A DNA stretch of 44,439 nt from Oscillospiraceae bacterium (lineage in GTDB: Bacteria; Bacillota; Clostridia; Oscillospirales; QAMX01): contig SVLY01000002.1 in NCBI GenBank assembly GCA_015067715.1, positions 67,657 through 112,095 on the forward strand, read 5' to 3'. The first letter of the stretch is position 1. Each line of letters opens with the position of its first letter. The notes below the pieces were generated by a model. That model did not search any database. It was not told the origin of the DNA and was given only the letters and a program-made list of their open reading frames with translations. The position numbers and the translations under genes were made by a program. Positions 17,072-25,034 of the stretch are shown piece by piece.

Positions 17072-19495
17072 ATGGACTATTCAAATCATGTTGCCATAGA
17101 TAAAAAATGGCAGGACGTCTGGTATTCTTCCGACGTTTTCAAGGCTGAAAACAACTCTGATAAGCCCAGCATTTTCACTCTTATCGAGTTTCCCTATCCT
17201 TCCGGCATAGGCCTCCACGTGGGCCATACCAGACCCTACACCGCAATGGACGTTCTCTCCCGCAAGCTCCGCATGGACGGCAAGAACGTTCTCTTCCCCA
17301 TCGGCTGGGACGCTTTCGGTCTTCCTGCCGAGAACTTTGCGATCAAGAACAAGATCCACCCCTCTGAGGCAATGAGCCGCAACGTCAAGAACTTCACCGC
17401 TCAGGCAAAGGCTCTTGGCTACAGCTTTGACTGGTCCAGAGAGGTCAACACCACCGATCCCGAGTTCTACCGCTGGACTCAGTGGATCTTCCTTAAGATG
17501 TTTGAAAAGGGTCTCGCTTACAAGAAAAAGATGAGCGTCAACTGGTGCACCTCCTGCCTCTGTGTTAAGGCAAACGAAGAGGTCATCGACGGCACCTGCG
17601 AGATCTGCGGCGCTCCCGTTATCCGCAGAGAGAAGGAGCAGTGGATGCTCCGTATCACCGAATACGCCGACAGACTTATCGAGGGTCTCGACCGTGTTGA
17701 TTTCCCCGCCCGGGTTAAGGCACAGCAGATCAACTGGATCGGCCGTTCCACCGGCGCCGAGGTGGAATTCGGCACCACCGCCGGAGATAAGCTGAAGGTC
17801 TTCACCACCAGACCCGACACCCTCTACGGCGTTACCTACATGGTCATCTCTCCCGAGCATCCCATTCTCGAGACCTGGGCAGACCGTCTTGCCAATTACG
17901 CCGACGTTCTCGAATACCGCAAAAAGGCCGCTTCCAAGAGCGACTTTGAGAGAAGCGAGCTTGCCAAGGAAAAAACCGGTGTCAGACTGGACGGTGTTTG
18001 CGCCGTCAACCCCGTCAACGGCACCCAGATCCCGATCTTCGTTTCCGACTACGTTCTCATGAGCTACGGCACCGGCGCCATCATGGCCGTTCCTGCCCAC
18101 GACACCCGCGACTACGACTTTGCAAAGGCCTTTGACCTGCCCATCATCGAGGTCGTTGCCGGCGGCGACGTTGAAAAAGAAGCCTTCACCGACTGCGAGA
18201 CCGGCACCATGGTCAACTCCGGCATGCTGGACGGACTTTCCGTTGAAGAGGCCAAGAAGAAGATCACTGCCTGGCTCACCGAGCAGGGCGTTGGCGTTTC
18301 CAAGGTGAACTACAAGCTCCGCGACTGGATCTTTGCCCGTCAGCGTTACTGGGGCGAGCCCATCCCCGTTATCTGGTGCGATGCCTGCGGAAAGTACGTT
18401 CCCGTCCCCGAAGACCAGCTTCCCGTCACCCTTCCCGACGTTCGTAACTACGAGCCCACCACCACCGGCGAATCGCCTCTGGCAAAGGTGGAGGAGTGGG
18501 TGAACACCACCTGCCCCTGCTGCGGAGGTCCTGCCCGCCGCGAGACCGACACCATGCCCCAGTGGGCCGGATCTTCCTGGTATTACCTGCGCTATGCTGA
18601 TCCGAAGAACAAGGAAGCTCTCGCCTCTAAGGAAGCCCTTGCAAAGTGGTCTCCCGTTGACTGGTACAACGGCGGCATGGAGCACACCACCCTCCATCTG
18701 CTTTACTCCCGTTTCTGGCACAAGTTCCTCTACGACATCGGCGTTGTTCCCACCGACGAGCCCTACAAGAAGCGCACCAGCCAGGGCATGATCCTTGGTG
18801 AGGACGGCGAAAAGATGTCCAAGAGCCGCGGCAACGGCGTTGACCCCGATAAGGTCATTGCCGAGTACGGCGCAGACACCCTGCGTATGTACATCATGTT
18901 CATCGGTGACTTTGAAAAGACTGCCAGATGGAACAGCGCCGCTGTTAAGGGCTGCCAGAGATTCATCGACAGAGTCTGCGGTCTTGCCGACAGAATGATC
19001 CCCGGCGACACCGTGCGTCCCGAGCACGAGCTTGGTGTGAACCGCGCCATCCGTAAGGTTGGCTCCGACATTATGGAGATGAAGTTCAACACCGCCATTG
19101 CCGCTTTGATGACCCTTGTCAACGAGTTCTACGACAGCAGCGACAAGAACATCAACAAGGCCGAGCTCAGCATTCTCATCCGTCTGCTTGCGCCCTTCGC
19201 TCCCCATATCTGCGAAGAGCTTTGGGAGCCCTTCGGACAGGGTCTTGTGGCTGTTGCACCCTGGCCGGAATACGACGAAGCCAAGACCGTTGAAGACAGC
19301 GTAAACGTTGCGGTTCAGATCAACGGCAAGCTCCGCGCCACCATCCGCGTTGCCCGTGACAGCGAAAACGACGTTATGATCGCCGCTGCCAAGGCAGAGC
19401 CCAAGATCGCCGCCGCTCTTGAGGGCGTGAACGTGGTGCGCGAGATCGCCGTTAAGAACAAGATAGTCAACTTCGTTGTGAAGCCCGCAAAGTAA
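17072..19495 (+). CDS. leuS: Leucyl-tRNA synthetase
   Basis: LeuS charges tRNA-Leu with leucine. It is a class Ia synthetase of bacterial type, 807 residues from ATG at 17072; a TTG at 17054 would add six residues without family support. The HIGH motif is HVGH (49-52) within PYPSGIGLHVGH. The CP1 editing domain contains TTRPDTLYG and a conserved Asp in GAIMAVPAHDTRDYDFA. The KMSKS motif starts at residue 581 (GEKMSKSRGN). The anticodon-binding and C-terminal domains are complete. Cys pairs (CTSCLC, CEICGAP and CPCCGGP) may bind zinc. Codon use is strongly biased toward C- and G-ending codons, consistent with high expression. No T-box leader fits in the 37-base gap after rsfS, unlike many Gram-positive leuS genes. 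Confidence 0.98.
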   Translation: MDYSNHVAIDKKWQDVWYSSDVFKAENNSDKPSIFTLIEFPYPSGIGLHVGHTRPYTAMDVLSRKLRMDGKNVLFPIGWDAFGLPAENFAIKNKIHPSEAMSRNVKNFTAQAKALGYSFDWSREVNTTDPEFYRWTQWIFLKMFEKGLAYKKKMSVNWCTSCLCVKANEEVIDGTCEICGAPVIRREKEQWMLRITEYADRLIEGLDRVDFPARVKAQQINWIGRSTGAEVEFGTTAGDKLKVFTTRPDTLYGVTYMVISPEHPILETWADRLANYADVLEYRKKAASKSDFERSELAKEKTGVRLDGVCAVNPVNGTQIPIFVSDYVLMSYGTGAIMAVPAHDTRDYDFAKAFDLPIIEVVAGGDVEKEAFTDCETGTMVNSGMLDGLSVEEAKKKITAWLTEQGVGVSKVNYKLRDWIFARQRYWGEPIPVIWCDACGKYVPVPEDQLPVTLPDVRNYEPTTTGESPLAKVEEWVNTTCPCCGGPARRETDTMPQWAGSSWYYLRYADPKNKEALASKEALAKWSPVDWYNGGMEHTTLHLLYSRFWHKFLYDIGVVPTDEPYKKRTSQGMILGEDGEKMSKSRGNGVDPDKVIAEYGADTLRMYIMFIGDFEKTARWNSAAVKGCQRFIDRVCGLADRMIPGDTVRPEHELGVNRAIRKVGSDIMEMKFNTAIAALMTLVNEFYDSSDKNINKAELSILIRLLAPFAPHICEELWEPFGQGLVAVAPWPEYDEAKTVEDSVNVAVQINGKLRATIRVARDSENDVMIAAAKAEPKIAAALEGVNVVREIAVKNKIVNFVVKPAK

Positions 19496-19540
19496 GTTGT
19501 TACAAAAGTATTAATTTCATTTGAGCCTCGATTTTTGTTA

Positions 19541-19569
19541 TTGACAATCGGGTGACTATGGTGTATAAT
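19541..19569 (+). promoter_or_regulatory. Sigma-A promoter of rpsU
   Basis: TTGACA, 17 bases, TATAAT. Both hexamers and the spacing are ideal, as expected for a ribosomal protein gene. It lies 52 bases upstream of the rpsU start. Confidence 0.88.
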
Positions 19570-19621
19570 GTACAGAGTTATCCGGTTTATTCTAAGTCAA
19601 ATCCGGGGGGAGGGATATACA

Positions 19622-19798
19622 GTGTCTGAGATCCATCTCAAGGAAAACGAATCTCTTGATAATGCTCTGCGCAGATTCAAGCGCAGCTGTGCGAAGTCGG
19701 GCGTTCTTTCCGAGCTCCGCAAGAGAGAGCATTACGAGAGCCCGAGCGTCAAGCGCCGTAAAAAGGCCGAAGCCGCAAGGAAGAAGAGCTATCGTTAG
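19622..19798 (+). CDS. rpsU: 30S ribosomal protein bS21
   Basis: bS21 is a small basic protein of the 30S platform near the anti-Shine-Dalgarno end of 16S rRNA. The GTG at 19622 follows a strong purine-rich site (GGGGGGAGGG) and gives a 58-residue protein, the normal length. The frame stays open upstream to 19568, but that part overlaps the promoter and has no family match. Typical stretches are [20 protein letters not shown] and the very basic tail [16 protein letters not shown]. It is a single-gene unit with its own promoter and a strong terminator. Confidence 0.97.
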   Translation: MSEIHLKENESLDNALRRFKRSCAKSGVLSELRKREHYESPSVKRRKKAEAARKKSYR

Positions 19799-19804
19799 TC
19801 AGTA

Positions 19805-19854
19805 AAAGAGCCGTAACGCCCGTAATGTGAACGTTACGGGCGTTACGGCTCTTT
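19805..19854 (+). terminator. Strong intrinsic terminator after rpsU
   Basis: A 21-base-pair perfect stem (arms 19805-19825 and 19834-19854, opening AAAGAGCCGTAACG) surrounds an eight-base loop and is followed by T-rich sequence. Because the outer ends are AAAGAG and CTCTTT it could stop transcription from either side. Confidence 0.92.
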
Positions 19855-19881
19855 CTGTTTATTTTCGGGAGGTTATTTTCA

Positions 19882-20466
19882 GTGTCCGCACTATCCTGGG
19901 AAAAACTTCAGTCAGACTGTCTTGCATGTCAGAATTGCGCCCTTTGCCAGACGCGGACGAACGTTGTCTTTGGCATGGGCAACCGTAACTCTCCGGTGCT
20001 TTTTATTGGAGAGGCGCCGGGCGCAACGGAGGATGCCACCGGTCTGCCTTTTACGGGCAGGGCCGGAAAGCTTCTTGACTCAATGCTGGCTTCCGTCGGC
20101 CTGGACAGATCCGAAATTTACATTGCAAATACCATCAAATGCCGTCCTCCCCAGAACCGGGATCCTTTCCCGGAAGAGCAGGCCGCCTGCCTGCCCTGGC
20201 TGAAGGGTCAGCTTGAGCTTATCAGACCAAAAATGATCGTCTGCCTGGGAAGAATATCTGCCATGCGCTTTATAAAGCCGGATTTCCGCATCACTCAAGA
20301 GCACGGTGTCTGGTTTGAGCGCGAGGGCAGAAAGATCATGGCTGTTTATCATCCGGCGGCGCTTCTCCGCGACCCATCCAAAAGGGGAGACGCCTTTGAG
20401 GATCTTCGCAAGGTGGAGATCGAGATCGAAAAGCTCAAGGCCTCCGGCGAGTATTCTGTGGGCTGA
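19882..20466 (+). CDS. Family 4 uracil-DNA glycosylase with an iron-sulfur cluster
   Basis: This enzyme removes uracil from DNA that arises by cytosine deamination or misincorporation. The family-4 hallmarks are present: an N-terminal Cys cluster (C13, C16, C19, C22), further Cys at 87 and 103 spaced 16 apart as in characterised thermophilic enzymes, the water-activating motif GEAPG (43-47), TGRAGKLLD, and the DNA-binding motif HPAALLR near residue 155. Two of the four N-terminal Cys together with C87 and C103 would hold the 4Fe-4S cluster. At 194 residues it has typical length. The start is GTG at 19882 after GGGAGG. It is followed by tatD 12 bases later, so both DNA-repair genes probably share a transcript. 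Confidence 0.93.
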   Translation: MSALSWEKLQSDCLACQNCALCQTRTNVVFGMGNRNSPVLFIGEAPGATEDATGLPFTGRAGKLLDSMLASVGLDRSEIYIANTIKCRPPQNRDPFPEEQAACLPWLKGQLELIRPKMIVCLGRISAMRFIKPDFRITQEHGVWFEREGRKIMAVYHPAALLRDPSKRGDAFEDLRKVEIEIEKLKASGEYSVG

Positions 20467-20478
20467 GGTGGGCGCATT

Positions 20479-21261
20479 ATGATCTTTGACGCTCACGCCC
20501 ATTACGACGACGATGCCTATGATGCCGACCGGGACGTGCTTTTGTCCCGCCTGCACGGGGAGGGTGTCGGTTATATTTTAAACTCCGGGTCTGATATTGC
20601 CTCCAGCGAGGCATCCGTTTCTCTGGCGCACCGTTGGGATTTTGTGTGGGCGGCCGTTGGCGTTCACCCCCACGAGGCAAAAAGCTGGAACGATGAGGCG
20701 GAAATGCGGCTGAGAGAGCTTCTGGAAGATCCCAGGGTCGTTGCCCTTGGTGAGATCGGCCTTGATTACCACTACGATCTTTCTCCCCGGGAGGTGCAGA
20801 AGGCTGTTTTCCGCCGTCAGCTTGAGATCGCCCGGGAGAGGGATATTCCCGTTGTTATCCACGAGCGTGAGGCGCTTGGAGACACTCTTGAGATGATCGG
20901 GGACTTTCCCGGGATTCGGGGAATGTTCCATTGCTTCTCCGGCAGTCCCGAAACTGCCGCCGAGCTCGTTAAAAAAGGCTGGTACATCTCCCTTGGCGGA
21001 GCTGTTACCTTCAAAAATGCAAAAAAGCCCCCTGCAGTCCTCGCCTCTGTCCCGGAGGACCGGCTTCTGGTAGAGACCGATTGCCCCTATATGGCTCCCG
21101 TTCCCCACAGGGGAAAGCGAAACCATTCAGGACTTATCTCCTTTGTGCTGGAAAAAGCCGAAGAGGTGAGGGGAGTTCCCGCAAATATAATAGAACAGCA
21201 AACCTGTGAAAATGCCCTGCGCTTGTTTGGTATCAAAGAGCGCGAAAGAAAGGATGTATGA
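20479..21261 (+). CDS. tatD: TatD family metal-dependent deoxyribonuclease
   Basis: TatD proteins are amidohydrolase-fold 3'-5' exonucleases acting on single-stranded or damaged DNA. The metal-binding residues are visible: HxH in DAHAHYDD (H6, H8), Glu in GEIGLDYHYD, His in VIHEREA, His in MFHCFSG and Asp in ETDCPYMAP. At 260 residues it is standard length. It is downstream of the uracil-DNA glycosylase gene and is followed by the acetyltransferase start five bases after the stop. The substrate within the cell is inferred from the family only. Confidence 0.94.
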   Translation: MIFDAHAHYDDDAYDADRDVLLSRLHGEGVGYILNSGSDIASSEASVSLAHRWDFVWAAVGVHPHEAKSWNDEAEMRLRELLEDPRVVALGEIGLDYHYDLSPREVQKAVFRRQLEIARERDIPVVIHEREALGDTLEMIGDFPGIRGMFHCFSGSPETAAELVKKGWYISLGGAVTFKNAKKPPAVLASVPEDRLLVETDCPYMAPVPHRGKRNHSGLISFVLEKAEEVRGVPANIIEQQTCENALRLFGIKERERKDV

Positions 21262-21265
21262 ACTT

Positions 21266-22432
21266 ATGATCGAGATCAGAAGAGCCCGCCTGGAAGAATA
21301 TGAGAAGGTTATAGATTTTATTGACCTTGTCTTCTCCAAAAGCCATTGCCCCCACGATTTTGAGACCATGTATCCCAACCTTTACAGAAAAGAACCGGGC
21401 TATATGGAAAAGTTTTACCTGCTGTTTGACGACGGCGATCTGAAGTGCGCCGTTCTTGCAGAGCCCAGAACCCTCAGCGTTATGGGCAAAAAGATATCCA
21501 TCATCGGTATCGGCAACGTTGCCACCCATCCCCGCGCCATGGGTAAGGGCTATATGACCAAGCTCATGACCCATATCGTAGAAGATATCAAGGCCAGCGG
21601 TGTTCACCTTTCTGTCCTTGGCGGCAGAAGACTGCGCTACAACCACTTTGGCTACGAGATCGCCGGCAACTATTTTGACCTGAACGTCTCTCCTGCGGAG
21701 ACCAAAGCCCTATTCCCGGACTTCGACGCTTCCGGCTGGCGTTTTGAAAAGGTCACCTTCGAGGACAAGGAAGAGCTTGCCAGGCTCAAGGCCTTCTACG
21801 AAGAGCTTCCCTGGCACTACGATTACAACGACAAGTATTTTTACTACCGCATGGAGCACGAGGGCGCCTCCCTTTACGCCGTCTACGCTCCCGACGGAAG
21901 CCTTGCGGGCTTCACCGGCTTTAAGGCCTCCGACGGAAGCTACGGCCTGCTTGACCTCTGTGTTAAGGACGAGCTGAGAGAGGATGCCGCAATGGCTCTT
22001 GCGATTCAGCACAACAAGACCGTCAGCTTTGCCTCCTATCCCTGGCAGGTTAAGTATCTGGACAAGGCTCTGGATATCTCCGGAAGAGAGTTTTACCGTT
22101 CCGGCAGCGGTATGTGGAACGTTCTCTCCTGGAAGGAGCCCGTTGAGGCAATTCTTGCCTACAAGAACACCTACGACGATCTGCTCCCCGGCAGACTTGT
22201 TATCGGCGTTGAGCCGGGCGTTAAGATCGCCGTTGAGGTTGGGGAGTCCGTTTCCGTTGAGTACACCGAAGAGGAAGCCGACATCAGCTTTGAGGGTCTC
22301 CGTGGCATACGCGCCATCTTCGGACCCTGGCCCCACACCTTCTTTGCAAAGGGTCTTTCCGGCGAAAAGCTGGCCCTTGCGGACAGCTGGTTCCCCCTTC
22401 CTGCCGCAAAATTCGGCTCCGAAGCCGTCTGA
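21266..22432 (+). CDS. GNAT N-acetyltransferase with C-terminal domain, Eis-like
   Basis: The N-terminal half is a GNAT acetyltransferase. The acetyl-CoA loop is RAMGKGYMTKLM, and LGGRRLRYNHFGYE is typical of the Eis/GNAT group. The C-terminal part (ILAYKNTYDDLLPGRLVIGVEPG onward) resembles the sterol-carrier-like third domain of Eis proteins, some of which acetylate aminoglycosides or other amines. The substrate here is unknown. The frame extends up to 21206 inside tatD. ATG at 21266 lies 11 bases after AAAGGA, while ATG at 21254 overlaps it, so I start at 21266, giving 388 residues. A hairpin terminator follows. Confidence 0.82.
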   Translation: MIEIRRARLEEYEKVIDFIDLVFSKSHCPHDFETMYPNLYRKEPGYMEKFYLLFDDGDLKCAVLAEPRTLSVMGKKISIIGIGNVATHPRAMGKGYMTKLMTHIVEDIKASGVHLSVLGGRRLRYNHFGYEIAGNYFDLNVSPAETKALFPDFDASGWRFEKVTFEDKEELARLKAFYEELPWHYDYNDKYFYYRMEHEGASLYAVYAPDGSLAGFTGFKASDGSYGLLDLCVKDELREDAAMALAIQHNKTVSFASYPWQVKYLDKALDISGREFYRSGSGMWNVLSWKEPVEAILAYKNTYDDLLPGRLVIGVEPGVKIAVEVGESVSVEYTEEEADISFEGLRGIRAIFGPWPHTFFAKGLSGEKLALADSWFPLPAAKFGSEAV

Positions 22433-22447
22433 TTTCCGTTTTTCCCA

Positions 22448-22487
22448 TTCCCGGAACGTTTATTTTGGCGTTCCGGGAACTTTTTTG
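22448..22487 (+). terminator. Intrinsic terminator after the acetyltransferase gene
   Basis: The stem CCCGGAACG / CGTTCCGGG (22450-22477) with a ten-base loop is followed by CTTTTTTG. It closes the udg-tatD-acetyltransferase unit. Confidence 0.9.
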
Positions 22488-22497
22488 CTGATTGCTA

Positions 22498-22526
22498 TTG
22501 CAAAATTTTTCGGTTTGAGATATAAT
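22498..22526 (+). promoter_or_regulatory. Sigma-A promoter of the surface adhesin gene
   Basis: TTGCAA, 17 bases, TATAAT, 60 bases upstream of the ATG at 22587. Confidence 0.75.
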
Positions 22527-22586
22527 TGACAGTGTAGAGGAATATCTGTATTTATATGGAAATCTGTTTACTGTGGATGTGAGAAA

Positions 22587-24959
22587 ATGAAGAGATCGTC
22601 TTTAAAGATCCTTTCCCTTCTTCTTGCGCTGACCTGCTTTGCGGGCGTGTTCTGTATGGGTGTCGGCGCCGAGGAGATAACGGACGAGGCTGTTCTTGAG
22701 GTCATCGAACAGCTTGAGTCCATCGACTCCCTTGCTGAGATGCAGTCAAAACGGTATGACTATACGGTAAAGAGTTCCCATTACGACACGGGTACTACCA
22801 ACACTGCCGTTGCCCAGGAGCATCAGGCGGCAAGAGAGAGCTACGAGAGCTATCGCGATACCATGTTTTCCGCCCGTGCCGCGGCAAAGAGCGCCTATGA
22901 GGCTCTGTCTGACGGGCAGAAGGCGCAGGTGCCCTCTGAACTTGTTGCAAAGCTGACGGACACACTTTCTACGGAGTTTCACACCCAGACCCTTGCCGTT
23001 ACTCCTGCGGAGGATGAGTACACCTTTGAGGCTGTCAAAGGCGGCGCCGGTTATGGCTATGAGGTCAGTAACTACATGGTCAGCGGTCAGATCCCTCAGA
23101 CCTTTATTCTCGTTGACACCTCCGACGGAAAGACGGAGTGGACCCCCAACGGCCACTACGTCTACGGTCAGAGCAACTACGAGGTCCTCTACTGCTGTGA
23201 CGTTCTGACGAGTCTTGAGTATACCACCGACTATAAGCGGGTAAATCTTGAGGACAGCAATTATTACAGTGAGTATTCCGCAGATAAGATAAGAGCTATT
23301 TTGCTGAACTCCTATCCTTATGTTTCCATGGACGAGATGAAGGCAAACCTTATCGCCGGCGGTCTCAGTGAGGATTTTGTCAACGGCCTTAACCGCTCTC
23401 ACATTATCTCTGCTGTTCAGATGGCTGTCTGGACCTATGCAAATGCAAATACAAACGACGGGCCTCTTGGATATTTTGCTTCTGTAAGCGTTCCGAAGAA
23501 TACCGGAATTTATTTCACCCCCCTCCATGATTTCTCAAACGAGGTATGGGACTGGCTTCCCGGAAAAAGGCAGAGAAGCTATAATCCCGAAGCCGAGTAT
23601 GTTGTGAACACCCTTGCTTACTACCTTTGCAATCTTGAGGGTATTGGCGCAACTCCCGAAGAAAAGATCGTTTCCGACGTCAAGGTCACCAGAGCCGACC
23701 TTGTTGAGGGCTCTACGGACACCTATTACGTTGGACTTTACGTAAATATCTCCAACGGCGGAACCGAGGCCGACGATCTTAAGGTCAACATCGTTGCCAG
23801 CCACGTCAACGAGGATGGCACCGTTGAGGTCACCTCCCGCAATTCCCAGGCCGTAAAGGGCAGGGGAGTTATTCCCATGAGCATCAGAGCCCGTTCCGGT
23901 GATACCGTTAAGGTAACCGTTTCCGGCACTATGAGCGTTGGCAAGAACGTCTATTTCTACACTCCCAAGGGCGGACGCGACGTTTCCCAGTCCCTTGTTG
24001 GAGTTGGCGAGGGCGTTACCTCAGTTTGCGCAGAGACTGAGTTCGTCTTCGAAGAGGATATGGGCGAGTTTGGCATCCGTATCTACAAGACCGAGACCGA
24101 CTCCGGCGATCCCATTTCCGACATCACCTTCACGGTCTACAACGCCTACGCTCCCGAGGGCGAAGCTCTCGGCGCAACTCCCACCGAGGACGATATTGCA
24201 AGGCTTGCCGTTGAGGAAAACAGGGTTGCAACTCTTGTGACCGATATCTCCGGCTATGCCGGGGTTACCGTTGAGCCGGGAACCTACCTTATCATCGAGG
24301 AAGAAAACCCTGCCAAGGTCAAAGCCCCTGTGGATCCCTTCTTCATTCAGGTTCCCATGAACGTTGAAGAGGTGGACAGCGAGGGAAACACCATCATCGT
24401 CTCTCAGAACGTGGTATCTCTCTATCCCAAAAACGAGCCTCCCGAAACACCTCCGCCCCCTCCCCCTCCTCCTCCCCCCGAGCCGGTGGAGGGCCAGTTT
24501 GAGATAATCAAGCACGACAGCGAGAACACTGAAAAGCTTCTCTCCGGTGCCGAATTTGCACTTTACGCTCCCGTTTTTGAGGGTGAAGACTTTGAGCTTC
24601 AGATCGTTTGCGACGGAGTCAAGCTGGGCGTTGTTCCGGTGGAGATCGACGGAGTTCAGGTAAAGCTTGTGACCGACGAAAACGGCAGAGCCACCTCTCC
24701 GGAGCTTCTCTGCGGAAGCTATTACCTTGTTGAGACAAAAGCGCCTGCGGGCTATAATCTGGACGAAAATGCCGTTCACGTCAGAGTTCAGCCCGATGCT
24801 GTCACCGAGATAAGCTACGTTTACGTTGCAAACGAGCGGGGAAGCATTCTTCCCGAGACCGGCGGCATGGGTACCAAGATTCTCATCATCTCCGGCGGCG
24901 TGCTGGTTGTGGGCGCGGCAATACTTCTTGTGACCAGACGGCGTATGCGCGAAAACTAA
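22587..24959 (+). CDS. LPXTG-anchored surface protein with a thioester domain and SpaA/Cna-B-like repeats
   Basis: This is a predicted cell-wall-anchored adhesin of 790 residues. A signal peptide (LKILSLLLALTCFAGVFCMG) ends near residue 28. Residues about 140-350 resemble a thioester (TQXA) domain: Cys203 or Cys204 in VLYCCDVL and Gln278 in AVQMAVW are the likely Cys-Gln thioester pair, which in known adhesins bonds covalently to host amines. Two prealbumin-like domains follow (FGIRIYKTETD to YLIIEEENPA, and FEIIKHDSENTEKLLSGAEFALY to SYYLVETKAPAGYN), with Lys and Glu placed for isopeptide cross-links. They are separated by a Pro-rich stalk near 616-632. The end is LPETG (755-759), a membrane helix and a basic tail, a class sortase signal. 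No sortase gene is nearby. It is a single-gene unit with its own promoter and a bidirectional terminator. Confidence 0.9.
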   Translation: MKRSSLKILSLLLALTCFAGVFCMGVGAEEITDEAVLEVIEQLESIDSLAEMQSKRYDYTVKSSHYDTGTTNTAVAQEHQAARESYESYRDTMFSARAAAKSAYEALSDGQKAQVPSELVAKLTDTLSTEFHTQTLAVTPAEDEYTFEAVKGGAGYGYEVSNYMVSGQIPQTFILVDTSDGKTEWTPNGHYVYGQSNYEVLYCCDVLTSLEYTTDYKRVNLEDSNYYSEYSADKIRAILLNSYPYVSMDEMKANLIAGGLSEDFVNGLNRSHIISAVQMAVWTYANANTNDGPLGYFASVSVPKNTGIYFTPLHDFSNEVWDWLPGKRQRSYNPEAEYVVNTLAYYLCNLEGIGATPEEKIVSDVKVTRADLVEGSTDTYYVGLYVNISNGGTEADDLKVNIVASHVNEDGTVEVTSRNSQAVKGRGVIPMSIRARSGDTVKVTVSGTMSVGKNVYFYTPKGGRDVSQSLVGVGEGVTSVCAETEFVFEEDMGEFGIRIYKTETDSGDPISDITFTVYNAYAPEGEALGATPTEDDIARLAVEENRVATLVTDISGYAGVTVEPGTYLIIEEENPAKVKAPVDPFFIQVPMNVEEVDSEGNTIIVSQNVVSLYPKNEPPETPPPPPPPPPPEPVEGQFEIIKHDSENTEKLLSGAEFALYAPVFEGEDFELQIVCDGVKLGVVPVEIDGVQVKLVTDENGRATSPELLCGSYYLVETKAPAGYNLDENAVHVRVQPDAVTEISYVYVANERGSILPETGGMGTKILIISGGVLVVGAAILLVTRRRMREN

Positions 24960-24980
24960 AACCCGGTATAAAGTAAAAAA

Positions 24981-25027
24981 CGGTCATGCATTCCTTCCCG
25001 TACCGTATGGGTGAGGATGCATGACCG
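24981..25027. terminator. Bidirectional terminator between the adhesin gene and the glycosidase operon
   Basis: The hairpin arms CGGTCATGCATTCC and GGATGCATGACCG (the former with one extra base) enclose a second inverted segment. AAAAAA lies to the left and CTTTTTG to the right, so it can stop transcripts arriving from both convergent units. Confidence 0.9.
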
Positions 25028-25034
25028 CTTTTTG

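Noticed and set aside
17081-19207. A 708-codon open frame antisense to leuS
   Set aside because: It arises from the strong GC-ending codon bias of leuS, which removes stop codons on the other strand. The protein is rich in Gly and Val and lacks domains.
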